A stretch of DNA of 64,000 bases from Mucilaginibacter tolerans (GCF_030519375.1 NZ_JAUMKB010000002.1:310001-374000), one strand, 5' to 3'. Counted from the first letter of the stretch, positions 44,916-54,819 are shown. Program-made: numbers and translations. The notes: generated by a model from the sequence alone, not told the origin.

Positions 44916-45980
44916 ATGAACAGAATGAGCAGACAGACTTATACATACTCGCAAACATTCAAGCTCGAATCAGGTAAAAAGCTGGAGGGACTTGAAATTG
45001 GGTTCCATACATATGGAAGATTGAATAAAGACCGGGACAACGTGGTGTGGGTTTGCCATGCCCTCACCGCAAATTCTGATGTTTTTGACTGGTGGAAAGG
45101 CTTGTTTGGAGCAAACGATTACTTCAATCCGGAAGAATACTTTATTGTATGCGCCAATATCCTCGGTTCAAACTATGGTACTACCAGCCCGTTGAGCGAA
45201 AACCCAACAACTGGTCAGCCCTATTATCTGTCATTCCCCGAAATTACTGTTCGCGATATGGTGAATGCTCACCGGTTATTAGCAGATCATCTGGGTATCA
45301 ATGATGTTAAAATTTTGATCGGTGGTTCCCTTGGCGGACAACAGGCTTTGGAATGGTCTATCATCGAACCAAACCGCATTAAAAATGTCATTTTGATTGC
45401 TACAAATGCACGTCATTCACCATGGGGTGTTGCATTTAATGAATCGCAACGGTTAGCAATTGCTGCGGACAGAAGTTTTTATGCCAATAAACCAGACGGT
45501 GGCTCCAAAGGCTTAAAAGCTGCGCGCAGTATTGCCCTGCTCTCCTACCGCAGTTATAAAGCCTATTCAATTACCCAACAGGAAGATAGCGACAAAAAAA
45601 CGGATGATTTCAAAGCATCATCTTACCAGAATTATCAGGGTGATAAGCTGGTGAAACGTTTTAATGCTTATAGCTACTGGTACCTGAGCAAAGTAATGGA
45701 CTCTCACAATGTAGGCCGTAGCAGGCATGGCATTGACAAGGCTTTGAGCCTTATTAAGGCAAAAACACTGGTGATTGGTATCAAATCTGATGTGTTGTTC
45801 CCAATCGAAGAGCAACAATACCTGTTTAATCATATACCTAAAGCGGCCTTTGCCGAATTTGATTCATTTTATGGCCATGATGGCTTTTTGATCGAAACAG
45901 AAGTATTAACCAATGTCATTACTTCATTTTTTAAAACAGACGTTAAAGGAAAAATTATAGAACTGCAACAATCCGCATAA
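44916..45980 (+). CDS. metX: Homoserine O-acetyltransferase
   Basis: 354 residues, alpha/beta hydrolase fold. DNVVWVCHALTANSDVFDWW precedes the nucleophile elbow GGSLGGQQALEW (catalytic Ser), and the acid and base follow as KSDVLFPIEEQ and YGHDGFLIE. The order matches MetX, which acetylates homoserine with acetyl-CoA. A start three codons later (44925) is possible. The stop shares one base with the homoserine dehydrogenase start, so those two are coupled. Confidence 0.95.
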   Translation: MNRMSRQTYTYSQTFKLESGKKLEGLEIGFHTYGRLNKDRDNVVWVCHALTANSDVFDWWKGLFGANDYFNPEEYFIVCANILGSNYGTTSPLSENPTTGQPYYLSFPEITVRDMVNAHRLLADHLGINDVKILIGGSLGGQQALEWSIIEPNRIKNVILIATNARHSPWGVAFNESQRLAIAADRSFYANKPDGGSKGLKAARSIALLSYRSYKAYSITQQEDSDKKTDDFKASSYQNYQGDKLVKRFNAYSYWYLSKVMDSHNVGRSRHGIDKALSLIKAKTLVIGIKSDVLFPIEEQQYLFNHIPKAAFAEFDSFYGHDGFLIETEVLTNVITSFFKTDVKGKIIELQQSA

Positions 45981-47218
45981 TGAGTAAAAAGTTAACTATC
46001 GGTCTTTTTGGCTTTGGCGTAGTAGGCCAGGGTCTTCATGATATTATAAAGACCAAAAATCTGAACATTGAAATTGTTAAAATTTGTATAAAAGACGGAA
46101 GCAAGCAACGTAGTCTCCCGTCTCATTTATTTACTACTGACAAAGACGAACTGCTGGATAACCCGGAGATCAATACCATTGTGGAATTGATCAACGAGAC
46201 TGAACCGGCTTTCGAGATCGTTTCAAAGGCATTAAAAACTGGCAAAAACGTGGTTTCAGCCAGCAAGAAGATGATTGCCAACCATTTGGACGAACTGATC
46301 GACCTGCAGCACCAATATGGCACGTCGCTGCTATACGAAGGCGCTGTATGTGGCAGTATCCCTATTATCCGTAACCTTGAAGAGTACTATGATAACGAAT
46401 TGCTGCACTCCATCTGCGGCATTTTCAACGGATCATCCAACTACATCCTTTCAAAAGGCTTTATTGAAGGACTTGATTATGCAGCAGCCTTAAAACAGGC
46501 TCAGGACCTGGGCTTTGCAGAAACCGACCCAACTATGGATGTTGGCGGGTATGATGCTAAGTTTAAACTGGTAATTGCTGCTGCGCACGCTTATGGTGTA
46601 GTAGTAAAACCGGAAGAGGTATTCAATATCGGTATACAAACGCTTTCAGCTTATGATTTACAATATGCACGTGAAAAAAACCTGAAGATAAAATTGGTAC
46701 CCGTTGCAAAAGAGTTAGATGATAAACATGTAGCACTATTCGTTCTTCCAAAATTCGTGACTGAAAGTGAGTTCCTCTATAATGTGGAGTATGAATATAA
46801 CGGTGTTATCGTACAGGCTGCCTTTGCCGATCAGCAGTTCTTCTTTGGTAAAGGCGCTGGTGGTCACCCAACTGGTTCGGCGGTATTATCTGATATAGCA
46901 GCTTTGCGTTACGATTATCAGTATGAATACAAAAAGGCTAAGTCAAAAAAGGACTTAAACTTTACTAATGATATTGAGATCAATATCTATTTACGTTATG
47001 AAGACGACGACCTGGTAGAAGCTTTGGGCTTTGAATACATTCATGAACGTTATTTATCAGGCAATTATAAATTTGTTATCGGAAAAATCAACCTCCAAAA
47101 ACTGATCGACAACCAGCATCGTATATTGAACGAAAGGGCTTTCATCGCCTTTGCCGATCAGCTGAAAGGGGTCAGTTTAGCTCCGGCAAGAAAACAAGCG
47201 GAAGAAGTGTTAGAATAA
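45980..47218 (+). CDS. hom: Homoserine dehydrogenase
   Basis: 412 residues. The Rossmann motif GLFGFGVVGQGLHDI is at 8-22, followed by NVVSASKKMIANHLDEL, GAVCGSIPIIRNLEEYY and SSNYILSKG, all typical of the catalytic domain. The C-terminus has a regulatory-type region without a clear ACT motif. It reduces aspartate semialdehyde to homoserine, the precursor that MetX uses. It is the last gene of metY-metX-hom and ends at a strong terminator. Confidence 0.93.
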   Translation: MSKKLTIGLFGFGVVGQGLHDIIKTKNLNIEIVKICIKDGSKQRSLPSHLFTTDKDELLDNPEINTIVELINETEPAFEIVSKALKTGKNVVSASKKMIANHLDELIDLQHQYGTSLLYEGAVCGSIPIIRNLEEYYDNELLHSICGIFNGSSNYILSKGFIEGLDYAAALKQAQDLGFAETDPTMDVGGYDAKFKLVIAAAHAYGVVVKPEEVFNIGIQTLSAYDLQYAREKNLKIKLVPVAKELDDKHVALFVLPKFVTESEFLYNVEYEYNGVIVQAAFADQQFFFGKGAGGHPTGSAVLSDIAALRYDYQYEYKKAKSKKDLNFTNDIEINIYLRYEDDDLVEALGFEYIHERYLSGNYKFVIGKINLQKLIDNQHRILNERAFIAFADQLKGVSLAPARKQAEEVLE

Positions 47219-47235
47219 ACATTTCACTGCTTATG

Positions 47236-47270
47236 AATAAAGGCTCCCAAATGGGAGCCTTTATTCTTTT
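47236..47270. terminator. Bidirectional terminator between hom and the E2 gene
   Basis: AATAAAGGCTCCC, loop AAAT, GGGAGCCTTTATT, then CTTTT on plus. The A/T flanks on both sides let it serve hom (plus) and the E2 gene (minus), which converge here. Confidence 0.92.
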
Positions 47271-47299
47271 GTATGTATGTGTTTAATTAGGGGCTATTT

Positions 47300-48685
47300 T
47301 TATATGGCTCTATCCAAATCCCACTGTTCCAGATAATCAGCCACGCGACGCAGGAACGAACCTCCCAAAGCACCGTCTACCACACGATGATCGTATGATA
47401 ACGACAGAAACATCATATGTCTGATAGCAATCATATCACCTTGTTTGGTTTCAATCACCGCCGGTTTCTTTTTGATAGCACCAACAGCCAATATAGCTGC
47501 TTGAGGCTGATTGATGATGGGTGTACCCATCACGTTACCAAACGAACCTACATTAGTGATAGTGAAGGTTCCATCTTTGACATCATCGGGCTGCAATTTG
47601 TTATTGCGGGCACGATTTGCCAAATCATTTACTGATTTGGTCAACCCTATAAGATTTAGTTTATCTGCATTTTTTATAACCGGAACGATCAGGTTACCGC
47701 TTGGCAATGCTGTAGCCATACCGATGTTTACAGCCGCTTTTTTAATGATCTGGTAGCCGTTTACGGATACGTTGATCATCGGCATATCTTTTATCGCCCT
47801 TACAACTGCCTCAATAAATATCGGGGTAAAGGTGATCTTCTCACCTTCTTTTTTCTCAAAAGCACCTTTAACCTTTTCACGCCACAATACAAGGTTAGTT
47901 ACATCGGCTTCCACAAATGAAGTTACATGCGGCGATGTATGCTTGCTCATCACCATGTGGTCAGCAATCAGCCTGCGCATTCTGTCCATTTCAATAATTT
48001 CATCCCTTCCGGATGCGGAGGCTGCGGGAACAGAGAATGGTTTATCTTCAAATATGGGTTCTGGCGCTTTATAAGCCGGCGTTTCAATTTTGGGCTGAGG
48101 AGCTTCCTGGACAGGCGGAACATATGAACTTTGTTGTGGTTCGGTCTGGCTATTTAAGGATGACGGGCTTTGCAAATAATTCAACAGATCGTCTTTAGTA
48201 AGACGGCCTTCTGCTCCGGTCCCTGGTATTTTATCCAGTTCTTCTATGCTGATACCTTCCTGAGCTGCAATATTTTTTACCAATGGAGAATAAAATCTAC
48301 CCGATCCCTTGCTTTCTTCAGAAGCTTTTACCTCTAATTGTTCTATACCCGGTATAGGTTCAGAAATAACAGGAGCATCTTTCGGTTCTTCGGGTAGGTT
48401 AATTTCTTGTGGTTCGGCAACTATAGCCGGAGCTTCGTCATCGCCCTCCGTTTCAATAATAGCAATCACTGCACCCACCTGAACCACTTCATTTTCGCTG
48501 CAAAGTTGTTGAATTAGTTTTCCTGAAACTGGTGAAGGCACTTCAGAATCTACTTTATCAGTAGCAATTTCCATTACCGCCTCATCCGCTTCAATATAAT
48601 CGCCTGTATTTTTATTCCATTTGATTATGGTAGCTTCAGCAACACTTTCGCCCATTTTTGGCAGTAACAGTTGATATCTGGCCAT
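47300..48685 (-). CDS. Dihydrolipoamide acyltransferase, E2 component of a 2-oxoacid dehydrogenase
   Basis: 461 residues. The lipoyl domain (1-80) carries K44 in ATDKVDSEV; a Pro/Glu-rich linker leads to the E3-binding domain (about 130-170, SPLVKNIAAQEGISIEEL and GTGAEGRLTKDDLL). The catalytic domain (about 225-461) ends in the HxxxDG motif LSYDHRVVDGALGG. It transfers an acyl group to CoA in the pyruvate, 2-oxoglutarate or branched-chain complex; which one cannot be told. E1 and E3 are not in the window. Confidence 0.93.
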   Translation of the reverse strand: MARYQLLLPKMGESVAEATIIKWNKNTGDYIEADEAVMEIATDKVDSEVPSPVSGKLIQQLCSENEVVQVGAVIAIIETEGDDEAPAIVAEPQEINLPEEPKDAPVISEPIPGIEQLEVKASEESKGSGRFYSPLVKNIAAQEGISIEELDKIPGTGAEGRLTKDDLLNYLQSPSSLNSQTEPQQSSYVPPVQEAPQPKIETPAYKAPEPIFEDKPFSVPAASASGRDEIIEMDRMRRLIADHMVMSKHTSPHVTSFVEADVTNLVLWREKVKGAFEKKEGEKITFTPIFIEAVVRAIKDMPMINVSVNGYQIIKKAAVNIGMATALPSGNLIVPVIKNADKLNLIGLTKSVNDLANRARNNKLQPDDVKDGTFTITNVGSFGNVMGTPIINQPQAAILAVGAIKKKPAVIETKQGDMIAIRHMMFLSLSYDHRVVDGALGGSFLRRVADYLEQWDLDRAI

Positions 48686-48717
48686 ATAGTTCTATATAAT
48701 TTGGTCAAAATTAGTTA

Positions 48718-49974
48718 TTAGTTTTTGAATTCCTCAAGCAATAAGTGCAGCATGTTTAACGCTGCAATAGCTGTCCTTTCGATATTCTGCAAGCGTTTAT
48801 TGCCAAATTGAAATTTCTTTGTTATTGTTTTTTCAGCATTAGCCACTCCTATCCATACTGTTCCTACCGGCTTTTCAGGCGTACCGCCATCAGGCCCTGC
48901 AATACCTGTTACAGCAATAGCGTAATCTGATTTGAAGTTCAGCAACGCCCCCTCTACCATTTCAGTCACTGTCTCCTGGCTCACTGCACCATGTTGCCAT
49001 AGTGTCTCATTCTTCACTCCCAGGACACTTTCTTTCAACTCATACGAGTAAGAAACGGCGCCGCCAAAAAACACTTTTGATGAACCTGGATGCTGGGTGA
49101 TCAAATGCGCAATATATCCACCTGTACAACTTTCAGCGGTTGATAAAGTGAGCTCTTTTTCACCCATATAATTTAATATAGCCTTTTCAAGTGCAATATC
49201 TTCCGCTGCTACCACTGCTTTGCCAACACGTTCAACAATTCTTCCGGCAAATAATTCAATTTCTTTTTTTAAAGAAATTTCATCATCACCATACCCGCTT
49301 AAACGTAAACGTACCTGCCCAAGTTTAGGTAAGTACGCTAATTTTATATAAGGTGGCAAAGAGTTCTCAATATCAGCTATTTTTTCTGCGAGATACGATT
49401 CCCCTTCACCGACTGTCAGAATAGTTTTATGAATGATAAAAGGAAGGCTAAACGTCGCTTTAAGCTTCGGGATTACTGACTCTTCCACCATGTACATCAT
49501 CTCGTGAGGTACACCCGGCATGGACATGTATACTTTACTCTGATAGTTAAACCACATACCAGGGGCTGTTCCGTTCGCATTCAATATTACTTCGCAGTTT
49601 TCAGGGACGAGGGCCTGCTGTTTATTTACATCCAATAAGGCTTCTGATACACCGCGCAAGCGCCTGAAAATTTTTTCTACATTTTGCAGAGCCTCTTCAT
49701 TTTCAACTAAGCCAACGCCGAAATATTCTGCCAATGTTTTTTTGGTAATATCGTCCTTTGTGGGTCCAAGGCCACCTGTAATCAAAATAACATCTGCTCT
49801 TTGGTGAGCTTCTGCTAATGCATCAAGAATATGTTTTTTATCGTCAGATACGGAAGATATTTGCTTTACATGAATTCCGATGGCATTCAGTTTCTGTGCT
49901 ATAAATGCAGAGTTAGTGTCGACGACTTGTCCTATTAATATTTCATCGCCAATTGTGATTATTTCAGCTAACAT
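48718..49974 (-). CDS. cinA: CinA-family protein (nicotinamide-nucleotide amidohydrolase type)
   Basis: About 418 residues from the ATG at 49974. The N-terminal MoCF-biosynthesis-like domain has EIITIGDEILIGQVVDTNSAFIA and LITGGLGPTKDDITK; the C-terminal CinA domain has TLSTAESCTGGYIAHLI, GGAVSYS and AVTGIAGPDGG. The two together act as ADP-ribose/NMN recycling enzymes in other bacteria. A longer frame reaching 50034 overlaps lptD and lacks family support, so it is rejected. Confidence 0.93.
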   Translation of the reverse strand: MLAEIITIGDEILIGQVVDTNSAFIAQKLNAIGIHVKQISSVSDDKKHILDALAEAHQRADVILITGGLGPTKDDITKKTLAEYFGVGLVENEEALQNVEKIFRRLRGVSEALLDVNKQQALVPENCEVILNANGTAPGMWFNYQSKVYMSMPGVPHEMMYMVEESVIPKLKATFSLPFIIHKTILTVGEGESYLAEKIADIENSLPPYIKLAYLPKLGQVRLRLSGYGDDEISLKKEIELFAGRIVERVGKAVVAAEDIALEKAILNYMGEKELTLSTAESCTGGYIAHLITQHPGSSKVFFGGAVSYSYELKESVLGVKNETLWQHGAVSQETVTEMVEGALLNFKSDYAIAVTGIAGPDGGTPEKPVGTVWIGVANAEKTITKKFQFGNKRLQNIERTAIAALNMLHLLLEEFKN

Positions 49975-49993
49975 TCCGCAAAGTAAGCGTTTT

Positions 49994-52723
49994 TTATTGA
50001 TTAGGAGTGTAGTATTGATTACTGGTATAATCACTTCTTTTGGTCAGTTTCAAATCCTGTAGTATAGCAGCCTTTACACGCAAGGTTACATTATAGGATT
50101 TATAATACCCAAAAGGCAGCCATTGCATAGACAAATCCCAGCAATGCAAGTCACGATAAATGCCAAAAGAAGTGGCGCTGCTTAATTTGCCCTGACGAAG
50201 GTCATAGTTGGTTGTATACTGTACTTTCCATTTGGGTGTGACATTTAAATCACCACTCAACTGAACCGTGTTGGTCACATAGGTGGACGTATAAGAATTA
50301 TTGAAGTTAAAGCTATAATTAACCGATACGTTCCAGGGGATATTGAAATCTACATAGGCGCTGGGATCACTGTTAAGCAAAGCAAGCTTAGCGGCTTGTT
50401 CCGGGTTCATATTTTGTAAGGTATTGCCAGGGGTCGGTGTTGCGGTCGTCTTTGGTTTAAAAACCGCCGGATTTAAACTTGCGCTTGCAGAAACATTAAA
50501 CGATGTTAAAGTTGGGAACTTCCCATCCTGGAAGGTATACCGATTGATAGGAACCTTATATTTAACAATCGTATTATTTCCAATTGAATCGCGTACCTGG
50601 GTTACATATGGGTCCAGGCTGCCGCCAATGGAAACGTTTAGCTTTTGTTTAAAAAGCGCCGTGTGTCCCGAGAAAGATACAGCCGATAGCTTAAATGAGT
50701 CTGCAGCAAAATTGTAAAAAGTAGAAATGTTGAAGCCATCCAGAATTTTTATTTTTCTGTCAGTTCCGGAGGTATCTGTACTCTTTGCCCGCATCTTGGC
50801 TTCAATATTATTGTCAATAGTCAGGCCCAAACCCGCCGTTTTCCCTGTTGACGGCCCTCCGTAAACCGCGTTTTGGAAAATGGAGTATTTCTGGTAGCTG
50901 ATAGGGTAAGGTATCGTCGCAGAACTGATTGCATATTGATAATAACCGAACGAGGGGTCTGAAAAATCCGGGTGATAGCTGAAACTCAATGAAGGTGTTG
51001 CTACATACCGGATAGCCATTAGATTACTGTTCTTAAAGCTGAGCGTACTGTAAATTTTTGTAGATAAAGAAGCTCCCACATTGTACTGACCGGCTCTTTT
51101 AAAACCACTAAGCGTGTCAAAAACCAATGAGTCGTGACCAGGGACGCTCCCTCTGGCAAAATGTTCCTTATAATGCTGAAAATACCACCATTCCTGGTAA
51201 TTGATGCTAGCACTAAACTGGAAATACTTTAATAAATTCTGATTGAAGCCAATGGGAATATTATGCTGAAACCCATTTTGAAGACGTTTTGTCAGCGTCT
51301 CGCTTTTAAATAACTCAGCCTCTGGTACAGCAGTAACCTTGTTGGTACCTTGCAGGCTATACCCTACGGTGATCTTTTGATACCACTTTTGTGTTCCTAC
51401 CCTCTCCTTCGAATCAAAAGGACTTATAGTAGACATATTAAAATTGAACGTGGGCAGCTCCAGTGTTACCGTTTTGTTAACCAAATCCTGGCTGTGAGAA
51501 AGATTGGCTGTGAAGTTGAATGGCGTACCTGCCCATGTTTTGCCATAAGCAATACTCGAACGTAAGCTGCTCGAAGTAAGATTGTTCATGTTATACCCTT
51601 CTGTTGCCGGGTTATTTTTAAAAAACCCCGACGTACCTGCATTAACCGATGCACTAAAAGTAGTGCCGGGATGGGCATTAGGGTTTTCACTATGAGACCA
51701 GTCAATATGGAAGTCTTTACTCGGAGGATCACCAGGTAATCCGTAGTTTGTTGAACTGTAGCTTAATGACAACGAACCAGAATACTTATAACGATTTAAG
51801 TACCGTGCAGTGGTATTTACCTCATAAGAACCTTTTGAATAAAGTGTACCGGTGTTTGTCAAATCAATATAGTCATTGAGAGCAATATAATAACCGAAGT
51901 TTCTTAAATAAAAACCCAGCCGCTGATCTTCACCAAATGTTGGAATGATTACACCGGACGATCTTGCATCCGGTTTAGGAAAAAATCCAAATGGAATAGC
52001 TAATGGTAAAGGGATCCCCTCAATTTCAAGAAAAGCGGGCCCTGATATAATCCTGTTTTTTTCTCCGATACCCTTGGTTATTACTATACCGAAATGCGTC
52101 TCGGGATAAGGCAGATCGCAGGTACTAAATATGATGTTGCGGTAGGCAGCTTCGGTTTCGTTCAATTTTTTAACCTGTCCGCCTGTAATAAAGTTGCCAT
52201 CCTGCTCTGAAGATGCATTATATATTTTCCCTTTTTTTGTCTCGTAATGAAACAACAGGGAGTCGGAGGTCACCGGTTTATCTTTACCTTGTTTGGAAAT
52301 TGGCCGCCCAATATATCGATGGGTAAGCGGGTCTATCCGGCCGCTGGAAAATATGATCTTATTCTTTTGATCGACCCTTATATAATCAGCATCAAGCTCA
52401 AAGTCTTCATAAGTTACACGCGCTCTGCCATACAAGTATAAAATCTGGTGCACATCGTCATATCGCGTCGAATCTTCTGCATGAGCTGTAACAATTGACT
52501 TTAAACCACCGTTCTTCTTTGTAGTATCATTTTGAGCTGCTGGTGCTTTTGCGCCTTTGGGCTGTTTTTTATTCCTGAGAAGCTTTTTATCGCGAATGGT
52601 ATCCAGCTTTATAATAGTATCGGCAACCGGTTTATAGCTTCTATAGTTGTTAACCTTTGCGGATGCTTTTACGTTTACCGTTAAAATAATTACTAGCAGA
52701 AAAAACAGGCTTACGAATTTCAA
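49994..52723 (-). CDS. lptD: LPS-assembly protein LptD, Bacteroidota type
   Basis: 909 residues with a signal peptide (about 1-22). An OstA-type N-terminal domain follows (about 90-210: YGRARVTYEDFELDADYIRVD, KIIFSSGRIDP and later VTSDSLLFHYETKKGKIY), then the beta-barrel region. LptD with LptE inserts LPS into the outer leaflet. The start is TTG. The gene is divergent from the amidase and followed 19 bases later by cinA. Confidence 0.9.
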   Translation of the reverse strand: MKFVSLFFLLVIILTVNVKASAKVNNYRSYKPVADTIIKLDTIRDKKLLRNKKQPKGAKAPAAQNDTTKKNGGLKSIVTAHAEDSTRYDDVHQILYLYGRARVTYEDFELDADYIRVDQKNKIIFSSGRIDPLTHRYIGRPISKQGKDKPVTSDSLLFHYETKKGKIYNASSEQDGNFITGGQVKKLNETEAAYRNIIFSTCDLPYPETHFGIVITKGIGEKNRIISGPAFLEIEGIPLPLAIPFGFFPKPDARSSGVIIPTFGEDQRLGFYLRNFGYYIALNDYIDLTNTGTLYSKGSYEVNTTARYLNRYKYSGSLSLSYSSTNYGLPGDPPSKDFHIDWSHSENPNAHPGTTFSASVNAGTSGFFKNNPATEGYNMNNLTSSSLRSSIAYGKTWAGTPFNFTANLSHSQDLVNKTVTLELPTFNFNMSTISPFDSKERVGTQKWYQKITVGYSLQGTNKVTAVPEAELFKSETLTKRLQNGFQHNIPIGFNQNLLKYFQFSASINYQEWWYFQHYKEHFARGSVPGHDSLVFDTLSGFKRAGQYNVGASLSTKIYSTLSFKNSNLMAIRYVATPSLSFSYHPDFSDPSFGYYQYAISSATIPYPISYQKYSIFQNAVYGGPSTGKTAGLGLTIDNNIEAKMRAKSTDTSGTDRKIKILDGFNISTFYNFAADSFKLSAVSFSGHTALFKQKLNVSIGGSLDPYVTQVRDSIGNNTIVKYKVPINRYTFQDGKFPTLTSFNVSASASLNPAVFKPKTTATPTPGNTLQNMNPEQAAKLALLNSDPSAYVDFNIPWNVSVNYSFNFNNSYTSTYVTNTVQLSGDLNVTPKWKVQYTTNYDLRQGKLSSATSFGIYRDLHCWDLSMQWLPFGYYKSYNVTLRVKAAILQDLKLTKRSDYTSNQYYTPNQ

Positions 52724-52739
52724 AATCGAATATGAATAG

Positions 52740-52747
52740 TATTTTTG
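52740..52747 (+). promoter_or_regulatory. -7 element TATTTTTG for the amidase gene
   Basis: A perfect TAnnTTTG box 29 bases before the ATG at 52776, in the 52-base spacer between divergent lptD and the amidase. A TTTG at the ideal upstream distance is not clear. Confidence 0.5.
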
Positions 52748-52775
52748 CAGGTATAGTTAACAGCGTTCAAAAATA

Positions 52776-53678
52776 ATGAAAAATAAGGCATTGAAAAGAT
52801 TGATTTACGGTTTATTGGCGTTTCTCATTTCGCTACCTCTATTCTCCTTTAGATCAGTTACTCCCATAAAGAATATCTCCACCGATAGTACATTTAAACT
52901 CCGGACTATCATTGTTGATGCTGGCCACGGTGTGCGTCCTGAGGGCGCGGTAGGACACTTTTCACCCGGCGCATCCGGTTCATATTCCCATGAGAGAGAT
53001 GTAACGCTGTCCATTGCAAAAAAATTGCAGGTTGCAATAGAAAAAGAGCTTACGGGCGTGAAAGTAGTATTAACCCGTAAAACAGAGGAAGATGTATCAT
53101 GGCAGCACCGTGCCGATATTGCCAATGAAAACAGAGGGGATCTATTTATATCCCTGCACTGTAATTCGCTGGCGCCAAGACGCATCAGAGAAGTTGTCGG
53201 TCATAAACATCATAAACCTGTTTACAGAAGTGTGGAAGTTCCCGACCGCTCCGGAAAAGGCGTATTAATGTTAGTGTACGGATTTCATCGTACCAAAGAA
53301 GAAGAAAATGCGATAAAGAATACCCAGATAGAAGAAGATGCGGACATGAATCAAACCAGCGCCGATGCTAATGACCCGCTGACGATGATTCTCATTAACG
53401 ACTATAAAACTAAGTTCCGCAAACAAAGTATTCACCTTGCGAACCTTATAAATAACGAGTTTGTTGAGGACGGCAGACGAAGTGAAGGCATCCGCGAACA
53501 AGGTGTTCTAGTATTATGCCATAGTGCTATGCCTGCTGTATTGGTGGAAACGGGCTATATCAATAACCCCGACGATGAAGCATTCCTGAATTCAGAAAAC
53601 GGCCAAAATGAGGTTGTTGATGCAATTATAAGGGCGTTAAAAAGCTACAAGGATGAGATAGAACAAGTAGCCAAATAA
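52776..53678 (+). CDS. N-acetylmuramoyl-L-alanine amidase (Amidase_3)
   Basis: 300 residues with an N-terminal hydrophobic signal (about 10-28). The catalytic domain has IIVDAGHGVRPEGAVG (zinc His), SHERDVTLSIAKKL (zinc Glu), DLFISLHCNSLAP (second His) and the closing VLVETGYINNPDDEAFL with the catalytic Glu. It cuts the amide between MurNAc and the stem peptide, usually in cell separation. A long insertion in the middle (about 145-210) is richer in charged residues than usual. It is divergent from lptD. Confidence 0.93.
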   Translation: MKNKALKRLIYGLLAFLISLPLFSFRSVTPIKNISTDSTFKLRTIIVDAGHGVRPEGAVGHFSPGASGSYSHERDVTLSIAKKLQVAIEKELTGVKVVLTRKTEEDVSWQHRADIANENRGDLFISLHCNSLAPRRIREVVGHKHHKPVYRSVEVPDRSGKGVLMLVYGFHRTKEEENAIKNTQIEEDADMNQTSADANDPLTMILINDYKTKFRKQSIHLANLINNEFVEDGRRSEGIREQGVLVLCHSAMPAVLVETGYINNPDDEAFLNSENGQNEVVDAIIRALKSYKDEIEQVAK

Positions 53679-53685
53679 TTATATT

Positions 53686-53808
53686 AGATTTGGGATGTAA
53701 GATTTGAGATATGAGACAGAGCGGCAAGAGGTAAATTCTGACAGTTTAGATTTCATTGCAATCGCCTCTATTTTATATCTCAAATCACATATCTCAAATC
53801 TCAAATCT
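53686..53808. repeat. GATTTGAGAT-word inverted repeat against the mlaD start codon
   Basis: The left arm (53686-53717) reads AGATTTGGGATGTAAGATTT and then GAGATATGAGAC. The right arm (53775-53808) is the complementary word series, TATCTCAAATC, ACATATCTC and AAATCTCAAATCT. The right arm ends five bases before the ATG at 53814. The same word set occurs at 57154-57230. Confidence 0.75.
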
Positions 53809-53813
53809 ATCAT

Positions 53814-54761
53814 ATGAAGATATCAAACGAAACCAAAATAGGTATACTAACGGCCCTGGGAATTACTGTCCTGATATTAACTTACAGCTATTTGCGTGGT
53901 AACGATGTTTTTTCCAGCACTAATAAATTTTATGCTATTTATGACAGTGTGGAAGGTCTTTCCGTATCTAAACCTGTCCTGGTGAATGGTTTCCCTATTG
54001 GCCGGGTTTCTAAAATGGATTTGAGGCCCGATGGTAAAACCATCGTTCAATTCAAGATAGAGCCTAAATACAATGTGCCTAATAATACACTCGCCAAACT
54101 GGTAAGTACTGATCTGTTGGGAACCAAAGCGATTGTATTTGAAATGGGCAACAGTAAAGTTTATGCTGAAGACCAGGATACTTTGAAAGCTGATGTTCAG
54201 GGTAGCCTTGCCCAAAGCCTGCAGCCAATACAAAAAAAAGCTGAACACCTGATTAATAAATTAGATTCCTCACTAGCAGCTGTCAATAAAATTCTGAATC
54301 CTGATTTTCAAAAAAATGTCGATCGTAGTTTTTTAAGTATTGCCAACTCACTTCAAACACTGGAAGGCACTACGAAGAAGCTTGATGCACTAGTTGCTTC
54401 GCAAAGCGGTCATATTAATAATATAATGGCTAATGCGGAGGATGTTTCGGGCAACCTAAAAACAAGCACGTCACATTTGAATGCCATTGCTTCCAATGCT
54501 GAAACTTTGAGCCATGATATGGCTAATGGTAATATCAAACAAACCCTTGATAACGCCAATAAAGCGGTTGCGGATCTACAGGCTGCGATAAGTAAGATTA
54601 ATAATGGGCAAGGATCAGTGGGCTTATTATTAAATGATGATAAGTTGTATAAAAATTTGAACGACGCCTCAGCCAATCTAAATGCTTTATTTATCGACCT
54701 CAAGGCTCATCCAAAGCGATATGTGAGCTTCTCGGTATTTGGCGGGAAAAAGGATAAATGA
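53814..54761 (+). CDS. MlaD/MCE-family phospholipid-transport protein
   Basis: 315 residues. After a single N-terminal membrane segment (about 8-28), the MCE domain spans about 38-115 (FYAIYDSVEGLSVSKPVLVNG, then IGRVSKMDL and TLAKLVSTDLLGTKAI). The C-terminal 170 residues are helical with heptad-like repeats (SHLNAIASNAETLSHDMANG). MCE proteins form hexameric rings or tubes that pass lipids between membranes. No MlaE/F partner lies nearby. The amidase precedes it, separated by an inverted repeat. Confidence 0.9.
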   Translation: MKISNETKIGILTALGITVLILTYSYLRGNDVFSSTNKFYAIYDSVEGLSVSKPVLVNGFPIGRVSKMDLRPDGKTIVQFKIEPKYNVPNNTLAKLVSTDLLGTKAIVFEMGNSKVYAEDQDTLKADVQGSLAQSLQPIQKKAEHLINKLDSSLAAVNKILNPDFQKNVDRSFLSIANSLQTLEGTTKKLDALVASQSGHINNIMANAEDVSGNLKTSTSHLNAIASNAETLSHDMANGNIKQTLDNANKAVADLQAAISKINNGQGSVGLLLNDDKLYKNLNDASANLNALFIDLKAHPKRYVSFSVFGGKKDK

Positions 54762-54768
54762 GGATGAT

Positions 54769-54819
54769 ATGTGCAAATGAGAAAATGTGCAGATTATCTG
54801 GGCATTATCATTTGCACAT
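54769..54819. repeat. Perfect 12-base inverted repeat with GTGCA words
   Basis: ATGTGCAAATGA (54769-54780) and TCATTTGCACAT (54808-54819) are exact complements; the loop repeats the word ATGTGCAGAT and the right side adds ATCTGCATC. It lies between the converging mlaD and rnz genes and probably acts as a bidirectional terminator, though it has no T tract. Confidence 0.8.

Noticed and set aside
49975..50034. N-terminal extension of CinA
   Set aside because: It overlaps the end of lptD and precedes the conserved EIITIGDE start; the ATG at 49974 is preferred.
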